Of a stretch of DNA of 64,000 nt, positions 27,107 to 37,060 are shown one piece after another. The DNA comes from Arenimonas sp. GTDB taxonomy: Bacteria > Pseudomonadota > Alphaproteobacteria > Rhizobiales > Rhizobiaceae. The stretch lies in contig JAIBEK010000020.1 in assembly GCA_019459145.1 (NCBI GenBank), forward strand, positions 124,001 to 188,000, written 5' to 3'. Position numbers and translations under genes: made by a program. Below the pieces are notes generated by a model. That model did no database searches and was not told the DNA's origin. It saw only the letters and a program-made list of their open reading frames with translations. Within the stretch, counting starts at the first letter, position 1. Each line of letters starts with the position of its first letter.

Positions 27107-28012
27107 TCAGATGACCGCGACCAGATCTTCTTCTTCGTCGCGCTGGCGACCGCCGAGGGCAGCAGCCACCGAGGCGATGAAGGCCCCGATCATCAGCGAT
27201 ACCGCGCCGGCAAGCGCAATGGCGGTCGCTGCCTGCTTGGCTGCATCGGCAGCTTCCTGGGCTTCCGTCTTGGCCGCTTCGATATTGGCGAGCGTCTGGT
27301 CGACGCGGGCCTTGGCGTCGGCTTCGGACAGACCGGTGCGGGAAGCGACGACACGATCCAGATAGGCACGATCATCGGCTGGCATTTCGCCACGCAGGGT
27401 GCCGTTGACCAGGATGCGGGAGACTTCGGCCGTTACGCGCTCGTCGCTCTGCACGGCAGGCGGCGTGGCCGGATTGGCCGGGCGCAGGATGGCATCGGAG
27501 AAATAGTCGACCGAGAAGCCCGTGCCGTTGTCCGAGGCGTTCGTGGCGGCGGCGATACCCGCGGTTCCGGCAGCGCCGGCGGCGGTTGCCGTGGCACCGG
27601 CAACGGTGCCGGCGGCGGAGCTGATCACCGAACCGAGAAGGCCGGCCACCAGCAGCGTCGACAGCGCCCAGGACAGGAAGCCATGGGCGGTATCGCGGAA
27701 GAAAACCTCATCCGTGTGAACACCGACCCATTTGGTGCGCAGCCGGCCGGTCATGTAACCGCCGAAGGCAGCCGAGAGCCACTGTACGAGAACCAGCCAG
27801 ACGGCGGTCGTCCAGCCGATCGCTTCCAGCGACAAGCTCTCTCCGGCCCAGGGCGACACCATGGTCAAACCGAGACCGGAGCCGATCAGCGTGAGGATGA
27901 GGGTGATGGCGGACGCCGCAAGGGCACCGGCGATGATCGACTTGAGCGAGACCGCCGATGCCGACGATTCGATCGGCATCAGGGTGGGAGACGGGCTGAC
28001 GGGAATGGACAT
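27107..28012 (-). CDS. PhnA-like membrane protein of unknown function
   Basis: A 301-residue integral membrane protein, the type often labelled 'PhnA-like' in rhizobia without evidence for phosphonate work. Helices are predicted near residues 22-50, 64-85 and 110-140, and the last near 270-292. Ala/Gly-rich helices follow HGFLSWALSTLLVAGLLGSVI. The middle part (about 155-255) is soluble and helical, with charged SEADAKARVDQTLANIEAAK, and the C-terminus is acidic (RDEEEDLVAVI). AGGAGG precedes the ATG and overlaps the stop of the upstream 25-residue ORF, so the two are co-translated. It occupies the position where ribE is expected. Confidence 0.75.
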   Translation of the reverse strand: MSIPVSPSPTLMPIESSASAVSLKSIIAGALAASAITLILTLIGSGLGLTMVSPWAGESLSLEAIGWTTAVWLVLVQWLSAAFGGYMTGRLRTKWVGVHTDEVFFRDTAHGFLSWALSTLLVAGLLGSVISSAAGTVAGATATAAGAAGTAGIAAATNASDNGTGFSVDYFSDAILRPANPATPPAVQSDERVTAEVSRILVNGTLRGEMPADDRAYLDRVVASRTGLSEADAKARVDQTLANIEAAKTEAQEAADAAKQAATAIALAGAVSLMIGAFIASVAAALGGRQRDEEEDLVAVI

Positions 28013-28021
28013 GCCGCCTCC

Positions 28022-28099
28022 TTAGCGCCAGAACAGCATGATCAGAATGATGAGCGGGATCGGAATCCCGAGAAACCAGAGCAGAATACCGCGACCCAT
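28022..28099 (-). CDS. 25-residue hydrophobic microprotein
   Basis: A tiny ORF encoding MGRGILLWFLGIPIPLIILI followed by MLFWR, a single membrane-spanning helix with an Ile-Pro-Ile-Pro kink. It is supported by a perfect Shine-Dalgarno AGGAGGT 4 nt before the ATG and by its stop codon overlapping the ribosome-binding site of the next membrane-protein gene. Similar peptides of this size occur in rhizobial genomes as hypothetical proteins. It may be a partner or regulator of the downstream membrane protein; there is no functional evidence. Confidence 0.7.
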   Translation of the reverse strand: MGRGILLWFLGIPIPLIILIMLFWR

Positions 28100-28353
28100 G
28101 ATATACCTCCTGTCGGCCTTGCCGAACTTGATGTTGTTTCCCGACCGCGAAATCACGCGGTGGTCATCATCAAAACACCGCATTGCCTTTTTTGTTCCCG
28201 TGTACGGCCGGGCGCAGACTCCGATTTCGCCGGTCGGAACGGCGCCGTAAGCCGACCGAGCGGAAAAACACTTGCCAAGCCCGGTGCGCCGTGGTTTGAC
28301 CGCCCTCTGTTCGGCATTGCGCCGAATTCTCCTCAAAAACCGGGGTCCAGGTC

Positions 28354-28812
28354 ATGTCCAGGAAGAAATCTTCACCGCATCTCCTGATCGTCGAAGCGCG
28401 CTTCTACGACGACATGGCGGATGCCCTGTTGGACGGCGCCAAGACGGCGCTCGACGAAGCGGGTGCGACCTACGACATCGTCACCGTTCCGGGTGCGCTG
28501 GAAATCCCGCCGGCGATCTCGATGGCGCTCGATGCCGCCGATGAAGAGGGTATCGCCTATGACGGTTTCGTTGCGCTCGGAATGGTCATTCGCGGCGAGA
28601 CCTATCATTTCGAGATCGTCTCGAACGAATCCTCGCGGGCTTTGATGGATCTGGCCGTATCGGAATCGCTGGCCATCGGCAATGGCATCCTGACGGTCGA
28701 GAATGAAGAGCAGGCCTGGGCGCGCGCGCGCCGGTCGGACAAGGACAAGGGCGGATTCGCCGCCCGCGCTGCGCTGACGATGATCGCGCTGAAGAAGAAA
28801 CTGGGTAACTGA
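28354..28812 (+). CDS. ribH: 6,7-dimethyl-8-ribityllumazine synthase
   Basis: A 152-residue lumazine synthase, the penultimate riboflavin step, which assembles as pentamers or capsids. Signature segments are [15 protein letters not shown] and [21 protein letters not shown], which contains the catalytic histidine. This is the type I (RibH1, housekeeping) pattern of Rhizobiales rather than the decameric RibH2. It is followed after 6 nt by nusB. Its product must be converted by riboflavin synthase, whose gene is not in this window. Confidence 0.95.
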   Translation: MSRKKSSPHLLIVEARFYDDMADALLDGAKTALDEAGATYDIVTVPGALEIPPAISMALDAADEEGIAYDGFVALGMVIRGETYHFEIVSNESSRALMDLAVSESLAIGNGILTVENEEQAWARARRSDKDKGGFAARAALTMIALKKKLGN

Positions 28813-28818
28813 ACGAAT

Positions 28819-29298
28819 ATGTCGACGGAAGACAAACAGCCGGTCAAGACCGCCAACCAGCGGGGCGCAGCGCGCCTCGCGGCCGTGCAGGCGCTGTATC
28901 AGATGGATATCGGCGGAACCGGCGTGCTGGAAGTGGTCAGCGAATACGAAACCCACCGCCTGGGACAGGAAGTCGACGGCGACACCTATCTCAAGGCGGA
29001 TGCCTTTTGGTTCCGTTCGATCGTCGCCGGCGTGGTGCGCGATCAAAAGGCCATCGATCCTATGATCGCCCAGGCCCTCCAGGACGACTGGGCATTGTCG
29101 CGCATCGACAGCACCGTGCGCGCCATTCTGCGCGCCGGTACCTTCGAACTGCTCGAGCGCAAGGATGTGCCCGTTCCGGTCATCGTCACCGAATACGTCG
29201 AGATCGCCCGCGCCTTCTTCGAGGACGAGGAGCCGAAACTGGTCAACGCCGTGCTCGATCGGATCGCCAAGCAGGTCCGCGGCATCACCAAGAAATAA
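28819..29298 (+). CDS. nusB: Transcription antitermination factor NusB
   Basis: A 159-residue all-helical RNA-binding protein that pairs with NusE (S10) on boxA RNA for rRNA antitermination. The N-terminal [17 protein letters not shown] and C-terminal [31 protein letters not shown] segments are classical. It is co-transcribed with ribH (6-nt gap), the usual bacterial pairing. An MFS gene starts 16 nt downstream and is probably in the same transcript. Confidence 0.96.
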   Translation: MSTEDKQPVKTANQRGAARLAAVQALYQMDIGGTGVLEVVSEYETHRLGQEVDGDTYLKADAFWFRSIVAGVVRDQKAIDPMIAQALQDDWALSRIDSTVRAILRAGTFELLERKDVPVPVIVTEYVEIARAFFEDEEPKLVNAVLDRIAKQVRGITKK

Positions 29299-29314
29299 TT
29301 CCGGGAAACACGCC

Positions 29315-30544
29315 ATGTCCGCTCACGAGGTTCAAGGGTTGGACGGCCAACTGCGCACGGCCAAGCGCAATGTGACCCTCCTGACGGTCGCCCAGGCGAT
29401 CCTCGGATCGGCGGCCCCCTTAAGCTTTTCGGTCGGCGGTTTGGCCGGCTTCCAGTTGCTCGGCGCCGACAAGTCTCTGGCGACCGCGCCGCTGACGGGT
29501 TTCAACGTCGGCGTGGCGCTTGGCGCAATCGTCGTTGCCGCCGCCTCGCGCTTTCTCGGCCGGCGCGAGAGCTTCATGGTCGGCGCGATGATGGGCGCGA
29601 TCGGCGGCGCGGTTGCGGCCCTTGCGCTTTTCCGTTCCGAATTCTGGCTGTTTGCCTTCGGCCTCCTGCTGATCGGCCTGTCCGGCGGCTTCACCCAGAA
29701 GATCCGCTTCGCCGCCGCCGATGCCTCGCCAAGCTTCTACAAGGGCAAGGCAATCTCCTGGATTCTCGCCGGCGGCATCGTTTCGGCCATCGTCGGGCCG
29801 CAGCTGGCGATCTGGCTGAAAGACTGGATGGAGCCGGTGACCTTCGCCGGCGCCTTCATGGGTCTGGTGCCGCTGATGCTGCTCGCCATCGGCGTCTTGT
29901 TCTTCCTCAAGCTGCCGGACACCTCGTCGAAGACGGGGACCAATGGCGAGCCGGCGCGCCCGTTGCGCGAGATCGTGATGACGCAGCGCTTCGTCACCGG
30001 CATGATCTGCGGCATCAGCTCCTACGCCCTGATGACCTTCATGATGACCGGCGCGCCGCTGGCCATGGTCGTCGGCTGTGGCTTCTCGTCGGATCTCGCC
30101 ACCCTCGGCATCCAGTGGCACGTCATCGCCATGTTCGCGCCGAGTTTCTTCACCGGCATGCTGATCTCGCGCTTCGGCACGGAAAAGGTCGTCGCCGCGG
30201 GCCTTCTCATCCTGATGAGCTGTGCCGTGATTGCACATATGGGCGTAGAATTGTGGAACTTCTGGCTGGCGCTCGTCCTGCTCGGCATCGGCTGGAACTT
30301 CGGCTTCATCGGCGCCACCGCGATCGTCGCCTCGAGTTATCGGCCGCACGAGGCCGACAAGGTCCAGGGCTTCCACGACATCGTGCTGTTCGGCACCGTG
30401 GCGCTGTCCTCCTTCTCCTCGGGCAAGGTTTTCTCGGCATTCGGCTGGTCCTTCATGAACCTCGTCATCTGGCCCGTGACCATCCTCTGCCTCGTCCTCG
30501 TCGTGCTGCAGATGCGCGCCGCTGCCCGCAAGGATCGCGTCTGA
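29315..30544 (+). CDS. MFS transporter
   Basis: A 409-residue permease with about 12 hydrophobic helices in two bundles. A loop with RFLGRRESF after helix 2 fits the MFS motif A position. GIGWNFGFIGATAIVASSYRPHEADKVQGFHD is a conserved segment of a rhizobial MFS subgroup that stands next to nusB. The start at 29315 (MSAHEVQ) follows nusB by 16 nt. The substrate is unknown; co-transcription with nusB suggests constitutive expression. Confidence 0.85.
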   Translation: MSAHEVQGLDGQLRTAKRNVTLLTVAQAILGSAAPLSFSVGGLAGFQLLGADKSLATAPLTGFNVGVALGAIVVAAASRFLGRRESFMVGAMMGAIGGAVAALALFRSEFWLFAFGLLLIGLSGGFTQKIRFAAADASPSFYKGKAISWILAGGIVSAIVGPQLAIWLKDWMEPVTFAGAFMGLVPLMLLAIGVLFFLKLPDTSSKTGTNGEPARPLREIVMTQRFVTGMICGISSYALMTFMMTGAPLAMVVGCGFSSDLATLGIQWHVIAMFAPSFFTGMLISRFGTEKVVAAGLLILMSCAVIAHMGVELWNFWLALVLLGIGWNFGFIGATAIVASSYRPHEADKVQGFHDIVLFGTVALSSFSSGKVFSAFGWSFMNLVIWPVTILCLVLVVLQMRAAARKDRV

Positions 30545-30573
30545 CCCCTGTTTCCGTGCGACACCGCCGGGGC

Positions 30574-30602
30574 TTGACGTTAGGGAATCCGCAACGCAAT
30601 CT
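30574..30602 (+). promoter_or_regulatory. Probable hppA promoter
   Basis: CTTGACG (-35), a 17-bp spacer, then CAATCT (-10), about 92 nt before the hppA ATG. The leader includes a G-rich hairpin-prone stretch. Confidence 0.45.
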
Positions 30603-30694
30603 CGCCCCAAGTCCGGAGACCTCTGGAGGAGGGGCCAGGCCGGACGTCACCGCCCGCGGGGAGTGAGGCGCGGGCAATACGGGAGGTATTGCGA

Positions 30695-32833
30695 ATGACA
30701 GTGCTTTTAGGCGTCATATTTTGCGGTTTGCTTTCGGTGGTCTATGCGATCTGGGCGACGCGCTCGGTGCTGGCCGCCGATCAGGGCAATGCCCGCATGC
30801 AGGAAATTGCCGGATACATTCGTGAAGGGGCCCAGGCCTACCTCGCCCGCCAATACCTCACCATTGCCATCGTCGGCGTCGTGGTCTTCATCGGAACCTG
30901 GTTGCTGCTTTCCGCAACCGCGGCCATCGGCTTCCTGATCGGCGCGGTCCTATCCGGTGCCGCCGGCTTCATCGGCATGCACGTCTCCGTCCGCGCCAAT
31001 GTCCGCACCGCCCAGGCCTCGTCGCAGAGCCTCGCCGCCGGCCTCGACATCGCCTTCAAATCCGGTGCCATCACCGGCATGCTGGTGGCGGGTCTCGCCC
31101 TGCTCGGCGTTTCGATCTACTTCTATATCCTGACGGTCATGCTCGGTCATGCGAGCGGCTCGCGCGAAGTGATCGATTCGCTCGTCGCGCTCGGTTTTGG
31201 CGCTTCGCTCATTTCGATCTTCGCCCGTCTCGGCGGCGGCATCTTCACCAAGGGTGCGGACGTCGGCGGTGACCTCGTCGGCAAGGTCGAGGCCGGCATT
31301 CCGGAAGACGATCCGCGCAATCCGGCGACCATCGCCGACAATGTCGGCGACAATGTCGGCGACTGCGCCGGCATGGCCGCCGACCTGTTCGAGACCTATG
31401 CCGTCTCGGTGGTTGCCACCATGGTTCTGGCCGCGATCTTCTTTGCCGGCTCGGCCGCTCTCGACATCACGATGATCTATCCGCTCGCCATCTGCGGTGC
31501 CTGCATCATCACCTCGATCATCGGCACCTTCTTCGTCAAGCTCGGCGCCAACGGCTCGATCATGGGCGCCCTCTACAAGGGCCTGATCGTCACCGGCGCG
31601 CTGTCGATCCTCGGCCTTGGTGCCGCGACTTCGTTGACCATCGGCTGGGGCTCGATCGGCACGGTCGCCGGCATGGACATCACCGGCTGGAACCTGTTCG
31701 TCTGCGGTGTTCTCGGACTGGTGGTCACCGCGTTGATCGTCGTCATCACCGAATACTATACCGGCACCAACAAGCGGCCGGTCAACTCGATCGCCCAGGC
31801 CTCGGTTACCGGCCACGGGACCAACGTCATCCAGGGCCTGGCCGTGTCGCTGGAAGCGACGGCACTCCCGGCGATCGTCATCGTCGGCGGGATCATCTCG
31901 ACCTACCAGCTGGCCGGCCTGTTCGGCACGGCGATCGCGGTGACCACCATGCTTGGCCTGGCCGGCATGATCGTGGCGCTCGACGCCTTCGGCCCGGTCA
32001 CCGACAATGCCGGTGGCATTGCCGAAATGGCCGGCCTGCCGGCGGAAGTCCGCAAGTCGACCGACGCGCTCGATGCGGTCGGCAACACGACCAAGGCCGT
32101 CACCAAGGGTTACGCCATCGGCTCGGCCGGTCTCGGTGCGCTGGTGCTGTTCGCCGCCTATTCCAACGACCTGCAATATTTCGCCGCCAATGCGGCGCAG
32201 TATCCTTATTTCGCCGACATGGGGGACATCTCGTTCAGCCTGTCCAACCCTTACGTCGTCGCCGGCCTCATCTTCGGCGGCCTCATCCCCTATCTGTTCG
32301 GCGGCATCGCCATGACCGCGGTCGGCCGGGCTGCGAGCTCGATCGTCGAGGAAGTTCGCCGGCAGTTCCGGGAAAACCCGGGCATCATGCAGGGAACGGT
32401 CAAGCCGGACTACGGCCGCGCCGTCGACATGCTGACCAAGGCGGCGATCCGGGAAATGATCATTCCCTCGCTTCTGCCGGTGCTGGCACCGCTCGTCGTC
32501 TATTTCGGCGTGCTGCTGATCTCCGGCTCCAAGGCCTCGGCCTTTGCCGCACTCGGCGCCTCGCTGCTCGGCGTCATCGTCAACGGCCTGTTCGTGGCGA
32601 TTTCCATGACCTCGGGCGGCGGCGCCTGGGACAATGCCAAGAAGAGCTTCGAGGACGGCTTCGTCGACAAGGATGGCGTGAAGCACCTGAAAGGCTCGGA
32701 TGCGCACAAGGCCTCGGTGACCGGTGACACGGTCGGCGATCCCTACAAGGACACCGCCGGTCCGGCCGTCAACCCGGCGATCAAGATCACCAACATTGTC
32801 GCGCTTTTGCTGCTTGCCGTTCTGGCCGGATAG
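30695..32833 (+). CDS. hppA: Membrane-bound proton-translocating pyrophosphatase
   Basis: A 712-residue integral membrane pump that couples PPi hydrolysis to proton export. In Agrobacterium the homologue is on acidocalcisomes. The pyrophosphate site is in [15 protein letters not shown] and [19 protein letters not shown]. The segment [10 protein letters not shown] carries lysine where potassium-dependent enzymes have alanine, so it is the K+-independent, H+-pumping type. About 15-16 helices are predicted. GGGAGGT precedes the ATG at 30695; the TTG at 30689 is dismissed. It has its own promoter and a very strong terminator. Confidence 0.95.
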   Translation: MTVLLGVIFCGLLSVVYAIWATRSVLAADQGNARMQEIAGYIREGAQAYLARQYLTIAIVGVVVFIGTWLLLSATAAIGFLIGAVLSGAAGFIGMHVSVRANVRTAQASSQSLAAGLDIAFKSGAITGMLVAGLALLGVSIYFYILTVMLGHASGSREVIDSLVALGFGASLISIFARLGGGIFTKGADVGGDLVGKVEAGIPEDDPRNPATIADNVGDNVGDCAGMAADLFETYAVSVVATMVLAAIFFAGSAALDITMIYPLAICGACIITSIIGTFFVKLGANGSIMGALYKGLIVTGALSILGLGAATSLTIGWGSIGTVAGMDITGWNLFVCGVLGLVVTALIVVITEYYTGTNKRPVNSIAQASVTGHGTNVIQGLAVSLEATALPAIVIVGGIISTYQLAGLFGTAIAVTTMLGLAGMIVALDAFGPVTDNAGGIAEMAGLPAEVRKSTDALDAVGNTTKAVTKGYAIGSAGLGALVLFAAYSNDLQYFAANAAQYPYFADMGDISFSLSNPYVVAGLIFGGLIPYLFGGIAMTAVGRAASSIVEEVRRQFRENPGIMQGTVKPDYGRAVDMLTKAAIREMIIPSLLPVLAPLVVYFGVLLISGSKASAFAALGASLLGVIVNGLFVAISMTSGGGAWDNAKKSFEDGFVDKDGVKHLKGSDAHKASVTGDTVGDPYKDTAGPAVNPAIKITNIVALLLLAVLAG

Positions 32834-32853
32834 CATCGGGCGCAAGCTATAGA

Positions 32854-32895
32854 AACAAAGAAACCGCGGAAGGCGACTTCCGCGGTTTCTTTGTT
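32854..32895. terminator. Bidirectional terminator of hppA and bamE
   Basis: A perfect 19-bp stem with a GCGA loop (AACAAAGAAACCGCGGAAG and its complement), U-rich on both strands, between convergent hppA and bamE. It is the longest perfect hairpin noticed in the window. Confidence 0.92.
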
Positions 32896-32937
32896 GAAAG
32901 AGGAGCGGAGGCCGGATCGGCCTCCCAAAGGCGAGTG

Positions 32938-33423
32938 TCAGATGCCGCCGAGCAAGTTCTTGACGCTGTTGGCGGCCCCGCCGCCGCCCGACAGGATCTG
33001 CTGCAGGAAGGTAAGGTCCTTGCCGCCCGTCGGTGTGGTACGCGAGATCATGTCGAACACCTTGCCGTCCTGCATGGTGTAGTTGGCGCGCTGCGAAACA
33101 ACGCCATCCTTGTCGAAATAGATCGCCAGGATCTGCTGTTCGACCAGCTTCTGCTTCATGAACGCAACCGAGCGGGTGCGCTTCTGCGATATGTAATAGA
33201 ACACCTCGCCATCGAAGGTGGCGGTGGTCGAAGGCGTGCCGAGCGACAGCACCACCTGTTCGCGGCTTGATCCGACCGGAACGAGGTCCAGCGCGTCCTG
33301 GTCGACGACATATCCGTTGTGGAAGACTTCCGACGTGGTGCAGCCACTAAGGCTGGCAACCGAGAGGGCGAGGGCGAGGGCAGTGCAGCCGAGAACTTTT
33401 CTGTCCGATCCGAGATACCGCAT
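32938..33423 (-). CDS. bamE: Outer membrane assembly lipoprotein BamE (SmpA/OmlA)
   Basis: A 161-residue lipoprotein of the BAM complex that inserts outer-membrane beta-barrels. A lipoprotein signal ends in the lipobox ASLSGC with Cys28 as the lipidated residue. The SmpA/OmlA domain (GSSREQVVLSLGTPS to IYFDKDGVVSQRANY) follows. A Gly-rich tail (SGGGGAANSVKNLLGGI) is alphaproteobacterial. The start at 33423 is chosen for the signal peptide; the frame is open upstream to 33606 but that part looks non-coding. It is divergent from the ubiquinol-cytochrome c chaperone gene. Confidence 0.9.
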   Translation of the reverse strand: MRYLGSDRKVLGCTALALALSVASLSGCTTSEVFHNGYVVDQDALDLVPVGSSREQVVLSLGTPSTTATFDGEVFYYISQKRTRSVAFMKQKLVEQQILAIYFDKDGVVSQRANYTMQDGKVFDMISRTTPTGGKDLTFLQQILSGGGGAANSVKNLLGGI

Positions 33424-33703
33424 TTCCAACCACACGTCTCCAATGACTCTATGAGGCCACCCGATTGGGTCGGCCGCAAAACCTGATGCGCATACCATTG
33501 TGGCCTTTCCGGGGTCGAAGCCTGTGCTGCCTTGCCTTGAAGGGACCAAGCAGCCGACTTCCCGGTGACGGCCTCGAGGTTCGGACCGGACGGCAGAAAA
33601 CGGCATTGCAATTCACGTCTGCTTCGGTAAACCAGCTTTCGCAATCATGCAACACGACCCAGGGCAGGCGAACCGGTTCCCTCGGCTCTTTTTGGTGAAA
33701 TGA

Positions 33704-34249
33704 ATGCTATTCGGGTTCTTCCGGCAGAAAAAGCACAACCGTCTCATCGTCGAACGCCAGTATGCGGCACTGACCGCCACCGCTCGGACGCCTGTCTTTT
33801 ATGAGCAACTCGGCGTGCCCGATACGGTCATGGGCCGCTTCGAAATGCTGTCGCTGGTCCTGATTCTCTATTTCCGCCGCACCCGCCAGTCGCCGCGCAG
33901 CGGTCAGGAGATCGCCCAGGAGATCGTCGACGCTTTCTTCGAGGATGTCGATCATTCCATCCGGGAACTGGGGATCGGCGATCAGGGCGTGCCGAAGCGG
34001 ATGAAGAAGCTGGCCGGCATGTTCTACGGCCGGCTGGAATCCTATGCCGTGGCGCTCGACAAAGATGACCGCGACCTGTTGGCGTCGGCCCTTCGGCGCA
34101 ATATATATCCCGAAACGGGTGACGGCGCGCCGGATATGGCCGGCCTTGCTCAATGGATGATGGACGTCGAGCGCAAGCTCCAGGTCCTTGATGAAGGGGT
34201 CGTCGAGACCGGCACCGTCCGCCTCGATCCTCCCGGAGGTTCGCTCTGA
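33704..34249 (+). CDS. Ubiquinol-cytochrome c chaperone family protein
   Basis: A 181-residue homologue of mitochondrial CBP3/UQCC1, which helps cytochrome b synthesis and bc1 complex assembly. The helical core with VFYEQLGVPDTVMGRFEMLSLV and MFYGRLESYAVAL is the family pattern. It is first of a conserved rhizobial run: DUF177 starts 2 nt after its stop, then plsX and fabH. GGTGA precedes the ATG. Confidence 0.88.
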   Translation: MLFGFFRQKKHNRLIVERQYAALTATARTPVFYEQLGVPDTVMGRFEMLSLVLILYFRRTRQSPRSGQEIAQEIVDAFFEDVDHSIRELGIGDQGVPKRMKKLAGMFYGRLESYAVALDKDDRDLLASALRRNIYPETGDGAPDMAGLAQWMMDVERKLQVLDEGVVETGTVRLDPPGGSL

Positions 34250-34250
34250 T

Positions 34251-34814
34251 ATGACATCGCACCACAAGGACGCCGATTCGCCGGCCTTCTCCTACCGGGT
34301 CAAGGTCGGCCATGTGTCGGCCAATCCCGGGCGGGTCCGCGTCGCGGCCGATGCGCGCGAGCGCGCGGCGCTCGCCGACCTGTGGAAGGTGGAGGCGGTC
34401 AATCGGTTGAAGGCCGATCTGCAGATCAATCGCTGGAAGAAGGACGGCATCCGCATTCGCGGCCAGGTCGACGGCGAGCTCGTGCAGGCCTGCGTCGTGA
34501 CGCTCGAGCCGGTGGTCACCGAAATCCGCCAGGAGATCGACCAGATCTTCGTGCCCGAAGGCTCCAAGCTCGCCCGGATCGTGACCGACGAGGCCGGCGA
34601 AATGCTGCTCGATCCGGAGGGACCGGACCTGCCGGAGACCTTCGTCGGCGACACGATCGACGCCGGTGCCCTGGTTGCGGAATTCGCCGCCCTCGGCATC
34701 GACCCCTATCCGAAGAAGCCGGGCGCGCAGTTTGCCGGTCACGTCGAGAGCGACGAGGCGGATGATCGACCACCATCGCCCTTTGCCGTGTTGAAGGACT
34801 GGAAAAAGGACTGA
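34251..34814 (+). CDS. DUF177/YceD family protein (23S rRNA accumulation)
   Basis: A 187-residue protein of the DUF177 family; E. coli YceD affects large-subunit rRNA accumulation. The central acid-rich region (TDEAGEMLLDPEGPDLPETFVGDTIDAG) and the ACVVTLEPV segment are characteristic. In most bacteria DUF177 precedes rpmF and plsX; here rpmF is absent and plsX follows 99 nt later. GGAGG lies 12 nt before the ATG, at the end of the previous gene. Confidence 0.87.
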   Translation: MTSHHKDADSPAFSYRVKVGHVSANPGRVRVAADARERAALADLWKVEAVNRLKADLQINRWKKDGIRIRGQVDGELVQACVVTLEPVVTEIRQEIDQIFVPEGSKLARIVTDEAGEMLLDPEGPDLPETFVGDTIDAGALVAEFAALGIDPYPKKPGAQFAGHVESDEADDRPPSPFAVLKDWKKD

Positions 34815-34913
34815 TCGCGGCCGCGACATCGGTGAATTGGGTTGTGCGGTACAGCGAAACCGGTATTTTGGCCGAAATTTCGCCGGGCAGCGAATAAGAA
34901 GGATCAGGCATAA

Positions 34914-35960
34914 GTGATCAGAATTTCTCTTGACGTCATGGGGGGCGACTTCGGCCCCGAAGTCGTCATTCCCGGCGCTGCCAAGGCGCTGGAGCGGCAT
35001 CCCGACATCCAGTTCGTCCTGTTCGGCCAGCAGGAGCGCTGTCTGCCGCTCATCGCCCAGTATCCGAAGCTCAAGGAGAAGTCGGTCTTCCATCATTGCG
35101 ACGTGGCCGTCGCCATGGACGAGAAGCCGAGCCAGGCCCTGCGCCGTGGCCGCTACGTCTCGAGCATGTGGCGCTCGATCGAGGCGGTCAAGACCGGCCA
35201 GGCCGACGTCGTCGTCTCGGCAGGCAATACGGGTGCCCTGATGGCCATGGCCAAGTTCTGCCTGCGCACCATGGCGACCATCGAGCGTCCGGCGATCGCG
35301 GCGATCTGGCCGACGCTGTCGGGCGAGAGCATCGTGCTCGACGTCGGCGCCACGATCGGCGCGGACGCCCAGCAGCTTCTCGATTTCGCCCTGATGGGCG
35401 GCGCCATGGCGCGCGCCCTGTTTGAGGTCGAGCGCCCCCTGGTCGGCCTGCTCAATGTCGGCGTCGAGGAAATCAAGGGCCAGGAAGAGGTCCGGGAAGC
35501 CGGTCGCATGCTGCGCGAGGCCGGCCTCGACACGATGGACTATTACGGCTTCGTCGAAGGCGACGATCTCGGCAAGGGTACGGTCGACGTCGTTGTGACC
35601 GAGGGTTTCACCGGCAATATCGCCCTGAAGACCGCCGAGGGCACCGCCCGCCAGATTGCCGAATACCTGCGCGCCGCCATGTCGCGCACGCTGCTCGCCA
35701 AGATCGGCTACCTGTTTGCCAAGGGTGCGTTCGACAAGCTGCGCGAGAAGATGGACCCACGCAAGGTCAATGGTGGCGTCTTCCTCGGGTTGAACGGCAT
35801 CGTCATCAAGAGCCACGGCGGCACCGATGCCGAAGGGTTCGCCGCCGCGATCGATGTCGGCTATGACATGGCGCGCAACGGTCTGACGCAGAAAATCGAA
35901 AACGATCTGAAGAAATATCATGCCCGGCATCCGTCCTCGGCCGGACCGGAAGCGGCATGA
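34914..35960 (+). CDS. plsX: Phosphate acyltransferase PlsX
   Basis: A 348-residue enzyme that makes acyl-phosphate from acyl-ACP for phospholipid synthesis. It starts with GTG at 34914 ([15 protein letters not shown] is the invariant N-terminus). [12 protein letters not shown] and [13 protein letters not shown] are family signatures. A possible ribosome-binding AAGGA lies upstream. Its stop overlaps a possible ATG for fabH, but the better fabH start is 24 nt later. The pair plsX-fabH links phospholipid and fatty-acid initiation. Confidence 0.95.
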   Translation: MIRISLDVMGGDFGPEVVIPGAAKALERHPDIQFVLFGQQERCLPLIAQYPKLKEKSVFHHCDVAVAMDEKPSQALRRGRYVSSMWRSIEAVKTGQADVVVSAGNTGALMAMAKFCLRTMATIERPAIAAIWPTLSGESIVLDVGATIGADAQQLLDFALMGGAMARALFEVERPLVGLLNVGVEEIKGQEEVREAGRMLREAGLDTMDYYGFVEGDDLGKGTVDVVVTEGFTGNIALKTAEGTARQIAEYLRAAMSRTLLAKIGYLFAKGAFDKLREKMDPRKVNGGVFLGLNGIVIKSHGGTDAEGFAAAIDVGYDMARNGLTQKIENDLKKYHARHPSSAGPEAA

Positions 35961-35980
35961 TCGACGGGGTTAGGAAGACA

Positions 35981-36952
35981 ATGATCCGTTCTGTTGTTCG
36001 CGGTTTCGGGGCGGCGCTCCCGAAGCGGGTGGTGACCAATCGCGAATTGGAGGAGACGGTCGATACCTCCGACGAATGGATCGTGCAGCGCACGGGCATT
36101 CGCCAGCGCTACATCGCCGGCGAGGGCGAGACCACGGCTTCGCTCGGTGCCGAAGCCGCGCGCAAGGCGCTCGACAATGCCGGCCTGACGATTGCCGACA
36201 TCGACCTGATCATCTGCGCGACCTCCACGCCGGACAACACATTTCCGGCGACCGCCGTCAATATTCAAAACCGCCTCGGCATGCACCACGGTTTCGCCTT
36301 CGACATGCAGGCGGTCTGTTCGGGCTTCGTCTATGCGGTCTCGACCGCCGATTTGCATATCCGCTGCGGCATGGCCAGGCGCGTCCTGGTGATCGGCGCG
36401 GAAACCTTCTCGCGCATTCTCGACTGGACGGACCGCACCACCTGCGTCCTGTTCGGCGACGGCGCAGGCGCGCTCGTGCTGGAAGCTCTGGAAGGCGAGG
36501 GCACCAATGCCGATCGCGGCGTGCTCTCCTCCCATCTTCGCTCCGACGGCACGCACAAGGAAAAGCTCTATGTCGACGGCGGGCCGTCGACCACCGGCAC
36601 GGTCGGCCACCTGCGCATGGAAGGACGCGAAGTCTTCAAGCATGCCGTCGGCATGATCACCGACGTGATCGAGGCAGCCTTCACCGCAACCGGCACGACT
36701 GCCGACGACATCGATTGGCTGGTGCCGCATCAGGCCAATCGTCGTATCATCGACGGCTCCGCCAAGAAGCTCGGGATTCCGCTGGAAAAGGTCGTCGTCA
36801 CCGTCGACCTGCACGGCAATACCTCGGCCGCCTCCATTCCACTCGCCCTGTCGGTGGCTGCGGCCGACGGGCGCATCAAGAAGGGCGACCTGGTCATGCT
36901 CGAAGCGATGGGCGGCGGTTTCACCTGGGGTGCCGTGCTCCTGCGCTGGTAG
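35981..36952 (+). CDS. fabH: Beta-ketoacyl-ACP synthase III
   Basis: A 323-residue condensing enzyme that starts fatty-acid synthesis from acetyl-CoA and malonyl-ACP. The catalytic triad is Cys113 ([10 protein letters not shown]), His250 (LVPHQANRR) and Asn280 (LHGNTSAAS). AGGAAG precedes the ATG at 35981 with 3-4 nt spacing, so it is chosen over the ATG at 35957. It ends 108 nt before ihfA, which has its own promoter. Confidence 0.96.
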   Translation: MIRSVVRGFGAALPKRVVTNRELEETVDTSDEWIVQRTGIRQRYIAGEGETTASLGAEAARKALDNAGLTIADIDLIICATSTPDNTFPATAVNIQNRLGMHHGFAFDMQAVCSGFVYAVSTADLHIRCGMARRVLVIGAETFSRILDWTDRTTCVLFGDGAGALVLEALEGEGTNADRGVLSSHLRSDGTHKEKLYVDGGPSTTGTVGHLRMEGREVFKHAVGMITDVIEAAFTATGTTADDIDWLVPHQANRRIIDGSAKKLGIPLEKVVVTVDLHGNTSAASIPLALSVAAADGRIKKGDLVMLEAMGGGFTWGAVLLRW

Positions 36953-36988
36953 CCCGCAGACGCGAAATAAAGGATTTGTAACAAGCGC

Positions 36989-37017
36989 TTGACCGTCAAG
37001 CCCAAGGGCAATACTCT
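36989..37017 (+). promoter_or_regulatory. Probable ihfA promoter
   Basis: CTTGACC (-35), a 17-bp spacer and TACTCT (-10), about 44 nt before the ihfA ATG. It fits the rhizobial sigma-70 consensus. Confidence 0.6.
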
Positions 37018-37060
37018 CTGGCGAATTCAACAAGATCATTGATTTAAGCGGACGAGAACC

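Noticed and set aside
25903-28353. FMN riboswitch near ribD or ribH
   Set aside because: No sequence resembling the conserved RFN element was seen upstream of either gene.
30950-32845. 631-codon minus-strand frame opposite hppA
   Set aside because: Shadow frame, runs through the terminator region, amino-acid use unlike a protein.
33828-35930. 700-codon minus-strand frame opposite DUF177 and plsX
   Set aside because: Shadow of two clear genes.
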